A DNA stretch of 49,366 nt from Brevundimonas sp. Root608 (lineage in GTDB: Bacteria; Pseudomonadota; Alphaproteobacteria; Caulobacterales; Caulobacteraceae), in NCBI RefSeq assembly GCF_001427825.1, contig NZ_LMGT01000009.1, positions 1 to 49,366 on the forward strand, in the 5' to 3' direction. Made by a program: the position numbers and the translations under genes. The notes beneath the pieces are model-generated. The model was given only the letters and a program-made list of their open reading frames with translations. It was not told the DNA's origin and did not search any database. Below, one piece after another: positions 34,400 to 43,350 of this stretch (position 1 is its first letter; each line of letters opens with the position of its first letter).

Positions 34400-35206
34400 A
34401 TGACCGACACGTCCCGCCAGCCGCCCGGCCCAAGCTGGGATCCCGTGCAGTATCAACGGTTCGAGGCGGAGCGCGATCGCGCCGCCCAGGACTTGCTCGC
34501 GCGCCTGCCCCCGGACCTGGCGCCGCGGGAGATCTGGGACCTCGGCTGCGGCGCCGGCCAACACGCCATCCAGCTGAAGCGCCGCCATCCCGGCGCGAGC
34601 GTGCACGGGCTGGATGCGAGCGCGGCCATGCTGGAGCGCGCGCGGTCGGCCGAGCCGGACATAGACTGGCGGCAGGGCGACCTGGCCGTCTGGACCCCCG
34701 AAGTTCCCGCGGACCTCATCCTCGCCAACGCCTCGCTGCAGTGGGTCCCCGACCATGCGGCGGTCTTCTCGCGTCTGGCCGTGGCGCTGGCCCCGGGCGG
34801 CGTGATCGCGGTGCAGATGCCCATGGCTCACGAAACCCGCCATCATACGCTGATGCGGGATGTCGCGGGGCAGGAACCCTGGGCGGGCCGTCTGGCCGGG
34901 GTGCGGTCGATCGCGCCCCTGCTTTCCGCCGAAGCCTATTACGACCTGCTGGACCGCGACTTCACGGGCATCGACATCTGGTCGACGCGCTATCTGCATG
35001 TCCTCGGCGGACCGGACGCGGTGCTGGAATGGATGAAGGGCACGGCCCTGCGCCCCTACATGTCGACGCTGGCGGACGATGCGGCTACGGGCTCGGCGTT
35101 TCTTTCCGCCCTCGGCGCGCGGCTCGCCGAAGCGTTTCCGCGACGGCCGGACGGGGCGACCCTGCTGCCGTTTCCCCGCCTGTTCCTGATAGCGCGGCGT
35201 CGTTGA
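34400..35206 (+). CDS. tam: Trans-aconitate 2-methyltransferase-like SAM methyltransferase
   Basis: The 268-residue protein is a class I SAM methyltransferase: IWDLGCGAGQHAIQLK (motif I), GLDASAAMLERAR, and the Tam-type stretch ILANASLQWVPDHAAVFSRL. The later region (QEPWAGRLAGVR, IDIWSTRYLHVLGG) resembles Tam of E. coli, which methylates trans-aconitate. Assignment is by whole-protein resemblance. The 3' 122 bases are shared with the convergent patatin gene, an unusually long overlap. Confidence 0.85.
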   Translation: MTDTSRQPPGPSWDPVQYQRFEAERDRAAQDLLARLPPDLAPREIWDLGCGAGQHAIQLKRRHPGASVHGLDASAAMLERARSAEPDIDWRQGDLAVWTPEVPADLILANASLQWVPDHAAVFSRLAVALAPGGVIAVQMPMAHETRHHTLMRDVAGQEPWAGRLAGVRSIAPLLSAEAYYDLLDRDFTGIDIWSTRYLHVLGGPDAVLEWMKGTALRPYMSTLADDAATGSAFLSALGARLAEAFPRRPDGATLLPFPRLFLIARRR

Positions 35207-36935
35207 GGGCCCGACGCCGGTGCAGGCCGGTGACCGGCCCGTCCAGCGTCGCGAGAACGTCCCGGGTGGCGCGGTAGCCTGCGGCGACGCCGAGGTCGAA
35301 ACCCTTCCAGTCGCGGATATCGAGCCCGTCCGGCGTCGGCTGGATCAGGAGGTCGGACGCGGCGCGCGAGCTCTCGATATCCGCGTCCGTGGTCAGGGTC
35401 GCCGACCGCATCAGGATGGAGACGATCGGCGGGCCCCGACGCCACGCCCCGGTGACGATCAGTCGCCAGATGGAGGGCGGGTGTTCGATCAGGTCCGGAT
35501 CGACGCCCCGCGCTTCCGACATGTCGATGCCGATGATCGGGCCGCCGTGCATCTGGCGCATGACCTCGGTGGGGAGGTTCTTCAGCACCGCGCCGTCGAC
35601 CAGAACCTGCCCGTCCATGACGATCGGCGGCAGCAGACCCGGTATGGCGATCGAGGCCCGGATGGCCCGGCGCATCAGCCCGCGCCGGTGGACCTCGATC
35701 TTGCCGCTGGTCAGATTGGTGGAGACGGCGAAGAACGGCCGGTTGAGGTCCGCCAGATCGATGTCGCCATAGGCCTCGAGCAGCAACCGGTCGACCTTGT
35801 GCGCCCGGGTCATGGCCAGCATGGGGAAGGTCAGGTCCGACAGCGGGTCGCTCTCGACGAAGGCCTTGTGGATCCGCCGCTCCAGTTCGTCCTGCGTCCA
35901 GCCGAGCGCGGGCCCGGCGGCGATGACCGCGCCCATGGACGAGCCGCCGACGAAGTCGATCGGGACGCCGGCCTCGGTCAGGGCCCTCAGCGCCCCGATG
36001 TGGGAATAGGCCCGGGCGCCGCCGCCCGACATGACCACGCCGACCGCCGAACCGGTGACGACGCGCGCCATCCGTTCGGCGTCGGCCCGATCCCCCTCGA
36101 TGCACTGGAACCAGCGTCCCGGCTGGACGGCGTCCAGCCAGACGGCGGTGTTGGCGGGCCTGGGCATGCGCGGATCGCGCAACAGGATCAGGTCGGTGCG
36201 CCGCTGGGCGTCAAGCACCCCGGCGTGGGGCATGGGGCGGTTGGGCGGCGCCATCAGGCCGTTGCCGACCACGAACACCCGGTCGACCTGGCGCGCGCAG
36301 AGGGCGGCCCAGGCGGGTTCATCCTGTTCGGCTACATAGAGGACGAGATCGTGGGAATCCTCGACCCGGCTGAACCATTCCGCGGCCGAGGCGAGGGCGG
36401 AATGGTCGATGACCTGGCAGGTGAAACCGTCGGCCTCGATCGCCGCCGCGATGCGTTCTACGAAGGCGCGGATCGGGCGGGGGCGGGCGGAAACGAAGCC
36501 GAACACGCTGGGTTCGCCGCCGCCGGACCGGCGGTCCCGCGCGCGCTGGATCATGAGCCGCGACAGCTCGACCATCAGATCGGGTTCGGTCCGGGCGGCC
36601 TCGAAGAAGGCGTCCCGGGGCAGGGCCAGGACCTCGCAGTCGCGCAGGGCGACGACGTCGGCGGTGTGGACCGTGCCCGCCAGCATGGCCATCTCCCCAG
36701 CCGGCTCGCCGGGCCGGATGACGCCGACGAACTGGGGCGGACGGTCCTCGTCGTGATCGCGCCGGAAGACGCCGAGGCGGCCGCTGCGCAGCAGGTACAG
36801 GGTATCGGCGCCGTCGCCCTCGGCGAACAGGGTCTCGCCGCCTGTCAGGGCGAACCAGCTGGCGCGCGTGTTCTTCCCGCCCTCGAAGATGCGGTGCAGG
36901 GCGTCTTCCAGCCGGTCGGAGCGGGGAGCGGGCAT
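35085..36935 (-). CDS. cNMP-binding-domain patatin-like phospholipase (NTE type)
   Basis: The 616-residue protein has an N-terminal cyclic-nucleotide-like domain (about 25-135, with TLYLLRSGRLGVFR and GEPAGEMAMLAGTVHTADVV), a middle region and a patatin domain (about 295-510). The patatin domain shows the oxyanion loop SGGGARAYSHIG, nucleophile Ser333 in GGSSMG and Asp447 in DGAV. This Ser-Asp dyad and the domain order are those of neuropathy-target-esterase-type lysophospholipases. No signal peptide; a peripheral membrane role is likely. It is convergent with the methyltransferase (122-base overlap). A palindromic repeat lies just upstream. Confidence 0.9.
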   Translation of the reverse strand: MPAPRSDRLEDALHRIFEGGKNTRASWFALTGGETLFAEGDGADTLYLLRSGRLGVFRRDHDEDRPPQFVGVIRPGEPAGEMAMLAGTVHTADVVALRDCEVLALPRDAFFEAARTEPDLMVELSRLMIQRARDRRSGGGEPSVFGFVSARPRPIRAFVERIAAAIEADGFTCQVIDHSALASAAEWFSRVEDSHDLVLYVAEQDEPAWAALCARQVDRVFVVGNGLMAPPNRPMPHAGVLDAQRRTDLILLRDPRMPRPANTAVWLDAVQPGRWFQCIEGDRADAERMARVVTGSAVGVVMSGGGARAYSHIGALRALTEAGVPIDFVGGSSMGAVIAAGPALGWTQDELERRIHKAFVESDPLSDLTFPMLAMTRAHKVDRLLLEAYGDIDLADLNRPFFAVSTNLTSGKIEVHRRGLMRRAIRASIAIPGLLPPIVMDGQVLVDGAVLKNLPTEVMRQMHGGPIIGIDMSEARGVDPDLIEHPPSIWRLIVTGAWRRGPPIVSILMRSATLTTDADIESSRAASDLLIQPTPDGLDIRDWKGFDLGVAAGYRATRDVLATLDGPVTGLHRRRALNDAALSGTGGETAAGSPRPAVAETLRRAARRGRKETPSP

Positions 36936-36952
36936 AGCGGGTTCTAGGGGTC

Positions 36953-37019
36953 AGGTTCTAGGGGCTAGGGAATCGACAAGGGCCATGGTCGCAGTATCCG
37001 CCCCTAATCCCTAGAACCT
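36953..37019. repeat. Palindromic intergenic repeat (copy A)
   Basis: The arms 36953-36970 (AGGTTCTAGGGGCTAGGG) and 37002-37019 are inverted repeats, 16 of 18 matching. The element contains AGGGATTAGGGGCGG (on the minus strand, 36998-37012), identical to 44704-44718 in copy B. It fills the gap between the patatin gene start and the DUF1489 gene, whose TAG stop (37018-37020) lies in the right arm. No reading frame is inside. Confidence 0.75.
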
Positions 37020-37416
37020 ACCACGCCCCCATCTCCCGCAACTGCTTCGCCAGTTCCGGCGGCACCTCGCCGGCGTCGAGGGTCGACAGGTCCATCGGCG
37101 CGTCCTTGGGCTCCAGATAGCGCCAGCCCTGGAAGGGGCGGCGGGCCTGGGGCGCGGTGCGGATCACCTCGGGGGACAGTTTGATCAGGCAGTGCGACGT
37201 CTTGCCTTCGCCTTTGGTGGTGATGTCCAGGATCGGCATGCGGCAGGTGACCGAGCCCTTCATGACCCAGAACAGCGAACCGCCGTCTTCAAGCTCGGCG
37301 GCGCGTTTGGGCGTCATCCGGGTGTTGACCGTCAGCCATTCGCCCTTGGCGGCGCGGCGCTCCAGCGTCTCGACCTTTGCGACGCCGACGCACAGCTTGA
37401 TCATGTGGAGAGGCAT
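37018..37416 (-). CDS. DUF1489 family protein
   Basis: The 132 residues fit DUF1489: MPLHMIKLCVGVAKVETLER, WLTVNTRMTPKRAAELED, GSLFWVMKGSVTCRMPILDI and PFQGWRYLEPKDAPMDL. The function is unknown; conserved in alphaproteobacteria. It begins 9 bases after the mccA stop, so it is likely the last gene of that operon. Its stop is inside the repeat. Confidence 0.9.
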   Translation of the reverse strand: MPLHMIKLCVGVAKVETLERRAAKGEWLTVNTRMTPKRAAELEDGGSLFWVMKGSVTCRMPILDITTKGEGKTSHCLIKLSPEVIRTAPQARRPFQGWRYLEPKDAPMDLSTLDAGEVPPELAKQLREMGAW

Positions 37417-37425
37417 GGTCTGGAT

Positions 37426-39453
37426 CTAGTCAGTCGCCGTGACGACCGCCACCACCGTATCCGCCGAGACCTGATCGCCGACCGCGACGCCCACTTCGCC
37501 GACGACGCCGTCGAACGGCGCGACGAGGGCGTGCTCCATCTTCATGGCCTCAAGCACCACCACGGGCTGGCCCCTGGTCACCGTGTCGCCGGGTCTGGCC
37601 GGCGTGGCGACGATCTTGCCGGGCATGGGCGCGCGCAGGGAGCCGTCGGAGGCGGCGGAATGATCCGACCCTCCGCCATGCGTCAGCGGACCGTAGGGCC
37701 AGGCCTGGCCGTCGAGGAAGAGGACCGACAGCTCGTCGTCCACCTCGACCGAGGCGTCCTCGCCTGTGATCGCATCGTCCAGCACCACCTGGCCGCCGGC
37801 CACGGCGCCGGCGCCCCAGGTGCGGTCGCCGGTCTTGACCTCCCACCAGGTGTCGCCGTCCATGGCGCGGAATTCAGCCTCCACCGGCTGACCGGCGACG
37901 CTCATCGATCGCCGGAAATATCCCGGCCCGTTGAGGCGGAAGCCGAAGAGGGCGTGGGACGATGAGCGCCAGATTTCCTGCCCGTCGCCGTACATTTTCG
38001 TGCGGTAGTAGTCGTCCTTGTCCGCCTGCGCCGCGAAGGCGGCGGCGATAACCGCTTCAGGGATTTCGGTGCTGATCAGCGACGCTTCCTCGGCGGCGAT
38101 GAAGCCGGTGTCCACGTCACCGGCGACGAAGCGCGGGTGTTCGAGGCAGCGCGACAGGAAGGCGGCGTTGGTGCGGACGGGCCAGACCTCGACCTGACGG
38201 CAGGCGGCGGCCAGCCGTTCGGCCGCCCCGGTCCGGGTGTCGGCGTGGGCGATGATCTTGGAGATCATGGGGTCGTAGAACTGGCTGACCTCGCCGCCCT
38301 CCTCGACGCCGGTGTCGACCCGTACATCGTGGGGCGCCCGGTAGTTGTCCGGGTTCGGCATCAGGAAATGGTCCAGCCGGCCGATGCTGGGCAGGAAGCC
38401 GTTGGCCGGATCCTCGGCGTAGAGCCGCGCCTCCATGGCCCAGCCGTTCAGGGAGATCTCGTCCTGCTCCAGCGGCAGGGGCTCGCCCGCGGCGACAAGA
38501 AACTGCCATTCCACCAGATCAACGCCCGTGACCTCTTCCGTCACCGGATGCTCGACCTGCAGCCGGGTGTTCATCTCCATGAACCAGATGCGGTCAGCCT
38601 TCAGCCCGTCCGACGCGTCGGCGATGAATTCGATGGTGCCGGCGCCCTCGTAGTTCACCGCCCGGGCGGCGCGGACGGCGGCGTCGGTGACGGCCTTGCG
38701 GGTGGCGTCGTCCATGCCGGGGGCGGGGGCCTCCTCGATCACCTTCTGGTGGCGGCGCTGCAGCGAGCAGTCCCGCTCGTAGAGGTGGACGACCTTGCCG
38801 TGGCTGTCGCCGAAGATCTGCACCTCGATGTGGCGCGGGCGGGTGATGTAGCTCTCGATCAGGACGCGCGGATCGCCGAAGGACGACTGGCCCTCGCGCC
38901 GGGCGCTGGCCAGGCCGGCGGCGAAGTCCTCGGGCCGGTCGACACGCTTCATGCCCTTGCCGCCGCCGCCGGCGACGGCCTTGATCAGCACCGGATAGCC
39001 GATGCGCGCCGCCTCGGCGGTCAGGGTGGCGTCCGACTGGTCCTCGCCCTGGTAGCCGGGCGTGACCGGCACCCCGGCCTCGATCATCAGCGTCTTGGCG
39101 GCGTCCTTCAGCCCCATGGCGCGGATGGCGGCGGGGGGCGGGCCGATCCAGACCAGGCCGGCGGCCATGACGGCCTCGGCGAAGTCGGCGTTCTCGGACA
39201 GGAAGCCATAGCCGGGGTGGATGGCCTCGGCCCCTGTGGCCTTCGCGGCCGCCAGCACTTTCGCCGGGTCGAGATAGCTTTCGCGCGCCGGGGCGGGGCC
39301 GATCAGCACCGCCTCGTCGGCCTCGCGCACATGCAGGGCGTCGGCGTCGGCTTCGGAATAGACGGCGATGGTCCGGATGCCCATGTGGCGGGCGGTGCGG
39401 AAGACGCGGCAGGCGATCTCGCCGCGATTGGCGACCAGGACGGATTTGAACAT
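37426..39453 (-). CDS. mccA: 3-methylcrotonyl-CoA carboxylase alpha (biotin) subunit
   Basis: The 675-residue subunit has the biotin carboxylase region (SVLVANRGEIACRVFRTARH, GGGGKGMKRV, EMNTRLQVEHPVTEEV), a central BT-like region and a C-terminal biotinyl domain with lysine in VVLEAMKMEHALVAPF. It carboxylates biotin to make 3-methylglutaconyl-CoA in leucine breakdown. The position between a hydratase and DUF1489 and near the carboxyltransferase subunit favours methylcrotonyl over propionyl specificity. It lies 61 bases downstream of the hydratase gene on the same strand. Confidence 0.92.
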   Translation of the reverse strand: MFKSVLVANRGEIACRVFRTARHMGIRTIAVYSEADADALHVREADEAVLIGPAPARESYLDPAKVLAAAKATGAEAIHPGYGFLSENADFAEAVMAAGLVWIGPPPAAIRAMGLKDAAKTLMIEAGVPVTPGYQGEDQSDATLTAEAARIGYPVLIKAVAGGGGKGMKRVDRPEDFAAGLASARREGQSSFGDPRVLIESYITRPRHIEVQIFGDSHGKVVHLYERDCSLQRRHQKVIEEAPAPGMDDATRKAVTDAAVRAARAVNYEGAGTIEFIADASDGLKADRIWFMEMNTRLQVEHPVTEEVTGVDLVEWQFLVAAGEPLPLEQDEISLNGWAMEARLYAEDPANGFLPSIGRLDHFLMPNPDNYRAPHDVRVDTGVEEGGEVSQFYDPMISKIIAHADTRTGAAERLAAACRQVEVWPVRTNAAFLSRCLEHPRFVAGDVDTGFIAAEEASLISTEIPEAVIAAAFAAQADKDDYYRTKMYGDGQEIWRSSSHALFGFRLNGPGYFRRSMSVAGQPVEAEFRAMDGDTWWEVKTGDRTWGAGAVAGGQVVLDDAITGEDASVEVDDELSVLFLDGQAWPYGPLTHGGGSDHSAASDGSLRAPMPGKIVATPARPGDTVTRGQPVVVLEAMKMEHALVAPFDGVVGEVGVAVGDQVSADTVVAVVTATD

Positions 39454-39514
39454 GGGAGGTGTCTAGCCGGTCTGTCGCTGGCGGAGAAGGTGGCGGGGGA
39501 GGAGACGGCGCTCG

Positions 39515-40414
39515 CTATTCCGCCCAGCGGGGTTTTCGCTTCTCCAGGAACGCGCGAACGCCTTCCTGACCCTCGGCCGACACGCGGGCGCGGGCGATGC
39601 GTTTGGCGGTTTCCTCCATCAGGCCGTGGTCGATCTTGTGGCCGGCGACGTCATTCACCAGCCGCTTGGCCTCGCCCATGGCGCCCGGCGCATTGGCGCT
39701 GATGCTGTCGGTCAGCATGGAGATGAATTCGTCGACCGATCCCTCGGGCAGGACCATATCGATCAGGCCGGCGTGGGCCGCATAGTCGGCGTCGAAGATG
39801 TTGGCCGACAGGAACAGCTGGCGCGCGCGGCGGGCGCCGACGGCCTCGACGACATAGGGGGCGATGGTCGCCGGGATCAGGCCCAGCTTGACCTCGGAGA
39901 AGGCGAAGCGGGCGCCCTCGACGGCCACGGCCATGTCGCAGGCGGCGACGATGCCGGCTCCGCCGCCCATGGCCGCGCCCTCGACGATGGCGCAGGTCAG
40001 GGCGGGAACGTCGTGCAGGGCCTTCAGCATCTTCGCCAGACCCATGGCGTCGTCGCGGTTGTCGCTCTCCGACCAGCCGGCCGCGTCGCTCATCCAGCCC
40101 AGATCGGCGCCGGCGCTGAACGTGCCGCCCGCGCCGCGAACGAAGACCAGCCGCACATTGTCGGCCCCATGCAGGGTCTCGAACGCTTCATAGAGCGCGG
40201 CGATGGTGGGTGCGTCGAAGGCGTTGCGCTTGTCGGGCCGGTTGATGGTGACGAAGACGATCCCGTCGGCCGTCGAGTCGATCTGGACCAGATCGTCATT
40301 GGCGTCCGGCGCCGGGTCGGCCAGCAGAGGGTGCGAGATGGCGTTGATCTCGGCGGCCTCGGCGTCGGTGATGTCCAGGGCGTTGATGTCGGCTTCGGTG
40401 GGCTTGTCGGTCAT
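39515..40414 (-). CDS. Enoyl-CoA hydratase, probable methylglutaconyl-CoA hydratase
   Basis: The 299-residue crotonase-fold protein includes NRPDKRNAFDAPTIAALYEA, GAGGTFSAGADLGWMSD and AMGGGAGIVAACDMAVAVEG, with FSEVKLGLIPATIAPYVVEA. The oxyanion-hole glycines and the Glu in FSEVKLGL are conserved. A 40-residue N-terminal extension (MTDKPTEADINALDITDAEA) is unusual. The genomic place before mccA suggests LiuC-type methylglutaconyl-CoA hydratase in leucine catabolism. AAGGA precedes the ATG. Confidence 0.85.
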   Translation of the reverse strand: MTDKPTEADINALDITDAEAAEINAISHPLLADPAPDANDDLVQIDSTADGIVFVTINRPDKRNAFDAPTIAALYEAFETLHGADNVRLVFVRGAGGTFSAGADLGWMSDAAGWSESDNRDDAMGLAKMLKALHDVPALTCAIVEGAAMGGGAGIVAACDMAVAVEGARFAFSEVKLGLIPATIAPYVVEAVGARRARQLFLSANIFDADYAAHAGLIDMVLPEGSVDEFISMLTDSISANAPGAMGEAKRLVNDVAGHKIDHGLMEETAKRIARARVSAEGQEGVRAFLEKRKPRWAE

Positions 40415-40555
40415 GATCGGTCCTTCGCGGATAGTCGATTGTAGCGCATGGCTTGCGGAATGGCAGCGACGCTTGTCGATGCCGGGCTCGTTTCTTGACA
40501 GGGCAGGGAACGAGGGAATTGATCGCGGCAGCTCAGGAAAGCCTGCGAGGACGAC

Positions 40556-40873
40556 ATGCCGCACGCCACGCGATCCCGGAAACCCGCGCGACTGACGCCC
40601 GGAAAGGCGAAGCTGGCCGCTGAAATCCGGCAGCAGCTCATGGACCAGGGCGGCGCCGCCCATCGTGAGGTGATCATCGGCCGGATCCTGCAGCGCAAGG
40701 GCCTGAGCGGACTGGCGGCCGACCGCGCGCGGCGCGCCCTGCTGTCAGCCTTCGAACTGCACGCCGATCCGGCCGCCGCCGACGTGGCGCCGCATCTGTT
40801 CGAACTGCCGTTCGGCCCGGATTCCTACCGCTGGGCGCTGGACGGCACGGTCAGGCCGCCGCTTACATCCTGA
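40556..40873 (+). CDS. Hypothetical protein, 105 aa
   Basis: The 105 residues are basic at the N-terminus ([20 protein letters not shown]), helical in the middle ([20 protein letters not shown]) and end [15 protein letters not shown]. No membrane span. GAGGA lies 6 bases before the ATG. It sits opposite the leucine genes, between the hydratase and the carboxyltransferase, and overlaps the latter by 11 bases. I do not recognise it. Confidence 0.6.
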   Translation: MPHATRSRKPARLTPGKAKLAAEIRQQLMDQGGAAHREVIIGRILQRKGLSGLAADRARRALLSAFELHADPAAADVAPHLFELPFGPDSYRWALDGTVRPPLTS

Positions 40874-42455
40874 ACACGCCGAAGGTCGTCTCCGGGATCG
40901 GCGCGTTCAGCGAGGCGGAAATGGCCAGACCGAGAACGTCGCGGGTCTGGGCCGGATCGATGATCCCGTCGTCCCAGAGGCGGGCGGTGGCATGGTACGG
41001 ATTGCCCTCGTCCTCGTATTTCCGGCGCACGGGCGCCTTGAACTCTTCCGCCTGCTCCGGGGTCCAGCTGTCGGCGTCGCGGTGGACGGTGGCCAGCACC
41101 GCGGCGGCCTGTTCGCCCCCCATGACGCTGATCCGGCTGTTGGGCCAGGTGAACAGGAAGCGCGGGCCGAAGGCGCGGCCGCACATGCCGTAGTTGCCGG
41201 CTCCGAAGCTGCCGCCGATCAGGACGGTGAATTTCGGAACCTCCGCCGAAGCCACGGCGGTGACCAGTTTGGCGCCGTTCTTGGCGATGCCCTCGGCCTC
41301 GTATTTGCCGCCGACCATGAAGCCCGAGATGTTCTGCAGGAAGACTAGCGGGATCTTCCGCTTGCAGGCCAGTTCGATGAAGTGGGCGCCCTTGAGCGCG
41401 CTCTCCGAGAACAGCACGCCGTTGTTGGCCAGGATGGCGACGGGATAGCCCCAGATGCGCGCGAAGCCGCAGACCAGCGTCGTGCCGTACAGGGCCTTGA
41501 ACTCGTCGAACTCCGAGCCGTCGACGAGGCGGGCGATGACCTCGCGGACGTCATAGGGGGCGCGGACGTCGTCGGGGATCAGGCCGTACAGCTCCTCGGC
41601 GTCGAAGGCCGGAGCGCGGGGCTCGCGCACGTCCAGCTCGACCGACTTCACCGTGTTCAGGCTGTCGACGATGGTCCGGACGATCTCGAGGGCGTGCTCG
41701 TCGTTCTCGGCGACATAGTCGACGACACCGGACCTGCGGCCGTGGGTCTCGGCCCCGCCCAGCTCCTCGGCGGAGATGACCTCGCCCGTCGCGGCCTTCA
41801 CCAGCGGCGGGCCGGCCAGGAAGATGGTGCCCTGCTCGCGGACGATGACGCTCTCGTCCGACATGGCCGGGACATAGGCGCCGCCGGCGGTGCAGCTGCC
41901 CATGACGCAGGCGATCTGGGGGATTCCCTTCGCCGACATCCGGGCCTGGTTGAAGAAGATGCGGCCGAAATGGTCGCGGTCGGGGAAGACCTCGGCCTGG
42001 TGCGGCAGGTTGGCCCCGCCGGAATCGACCAGATAGACGCAGGGCAGGCGGTTCTGTTCGGCGATCTCCTGGGCGCGGAGGTGCTTCTTCACCGTCATCG
42101 GGAAATAGGCGCCGCCCTTCACCGTCGGGTCGTTGGCGACGATCATGACTTCGCGGCCCGAGACGCGGCCGACGCCGCAGATCATGCCCGCGCCGGGCGC
42201 GCCGTCGCCATACATCCCGTTCGCCGCCAGCTGGCCGATCTCCAGGAAGGGCGAGCCGGGATCCAGCAGGCGTTCGACGCGGTCGCGGGGCAGCAGCTTG
42301 CCGCGCGCGACGTGGCGGTCGCGGCTGGCCTCCGAACCGCCGCGCGCCGCCTTGGCGACCCTGGCGTGGAGTTCGTCGCGGAGGCCCCGGTTGTGGGCGT
42401 CCAGCGCCTTGAAGGCGGGGCTGTGCGGATCGATAGCGGAAGTCAGCTTGGGCAT
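40863..42455 (-). CDS. mccB: 3-methylcrotonyl-CoA carboxylase beta (carboxyltransferase) subunit
   Basis: The 530-residue subunit carries the carboxyltransferase fold: [60 protein letters not shown], and [20 protein letters not shown] near the C-terminus. It transfers CO2 from carboxybiotin to 3-methylcrotonyl-CoA with the alpha subunit encoded 1.4 kb downstream on the same strand. The ATG at 42455 ([19 protein letters not shown]) is supported by family length. Confidence 0.93.
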   Translation of the reverse strand: MPKLTSAIDPHSPAFKALDAHNRGLRDELHARVAKAARGGSEASRDRHVARGKLLPRDRVERLLDPGSPFLEIGQLAANGMYGDGAPGAGMICGVGRVSGREVMIVANDPTVKGGAYFPMTVKKHLRAQEIAEQNRLPCVYLVDSGGANLPHQAEVFPDRDHFGRIFFNQARMSAKGIPQIACVMGSCTAGGAYVPAMSDESVIVREQGTIFLAGPPLVKAATGEVISAEELGGAETHGRRSGVVDYVAENDEHALEIVRTIVDSLNTVKSVELDVREPRAPAFDAEELYGLIPDDVRAPYDVREVIARLVDGSEFDEFKALYGTTLVCGFARIWGYPVAILANNGVLFSESALKGAHFIELACKRKIPLVFLQNISGFMVGGKYEAEGIAKNGAKLVTAVASAEVPKFTVLIGGSFGAGNYGMCGRAFGPRFLFTWPNSRISVMGGEQAAAVLATVHRDADSWTPEQAEEFKAPVRRKYEDEGNPYHATARLWDDGIIDPAQTRDVLGLAISASLNAPIPETTFGVFRM

Positions 42456-42493
42456 GCCGCTGGTGTAGGGGGCTTGCCGCGCCGGGAAAAGCC

Positions 42494-43189
42494 CTAGCGC
42501 CGCTGGAACACGTAGCGGCAGCCTCCCGCCGGCGGCCCGACATCCAGCCCGCCGAAATAGACGCCGTCCATCGCCAACCGGTCGTCGCCCTGCACCCGCG
42601 CCCGTCCTTTCAGCATCAGGTCGGCAGGCACGGTGTTGCCGCGTTCGACGACGAAGCCGATGCGCCCGGCGACCGGGTCGAACTCGACCGATCCCCAGTA
42701 GTCCTGGCGGACCTCGAACGGCACGAAGGTGACGGCGAAGCGGCCGTCGCTGCTGAACCGGAGTTCGCGCAACGGGTCGCGCGGGACCGGGCCGCCGCAA
42801 TCCACCGAGGCCTGCGACCAGAAGCCTGTCAGCACGGGTCCTTCGGCGGGGGCGATGCGGAATCGGGTCCGGACCGTCCGTGAGCCCAGCGTCCCCGCGA
42901 TTTCCACATCCCGTCCGGGCGTCGCGTCAGGTCCGATCACGATCCGGCGGCGCTCGGGCGCGACGGTGACGGCGGGGTCGGACGACGACCACCGGCTGAA
43001 GCATTTCAGCGGCACGCCGATCATGCCGTGCAGGCCGTCGTTGGCGTGGATCGCAACCTCGCCCCCGGGGCGTCCGGGCGCGATGGCTACGCCGATGCTC
43101 AGCTGGTCGGAGTCATAGGCTTCGCACGGGGGCTCATCATCCTGGGCGGGAACGGTGATCAGGGCGGCGGCGAACAGCAGGTCCAGCAA
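42494..43189 (-). CDS. Hypothetical exported protein, 231 aa
   Basis: From TTG (43189; GGGAG about 8 bases upstream) the protein has a short signal-like N-terminus ([15 protein letters not shown]). Strand-rich segments with Cys pairs follow ([40 protein letters not shown]). The C-terminal half ([40 protein letters not shown]) reads like a lipocalin-type or META-like beta barrel. Unknown function. No in-frame ATG supports an earlier start. It is 38 bases upstream of the mccB start on the same strand, so perhaps co-transcribed. Confidence 0.65.
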   Translation of the reverse strand: MLDLLFAAALITVPAQDDEPPCEAYDSDQLSIGVAIAPGRPGGEVAIHANDGLHGMIGVPLKCFSRWSSSDPAVTVAPERRRIVIGPDATPGRDVEIAGTLGSRTVRTRFRIAPAEGPVLTGFWSQASVDCGGPVPRDPLRELRFSSDGRFAVTFVPFEVRQDYWGSVEFDPVAGRIGFVVERGNTVPADLMLKGRARVQGDDRLAMDGVYFGGLDVGPPAGGCRYVFQRR

Positions 43190-43350
43190 TGGACATCTCC
43201 CGGAGCGAGGGGGCCACCGTCTCCGGTGCGGTGCGTCCCGTCAACAGCGCCCGGCAGGCCGGACGCGCGGGCGCGTGGTGATCCCGCTTATGGGTCGGTC
43301 GGCTTTCCCAGGTTGACCTCGCGGCGCGACCGTGGCCTGAGGCGCGTCCC

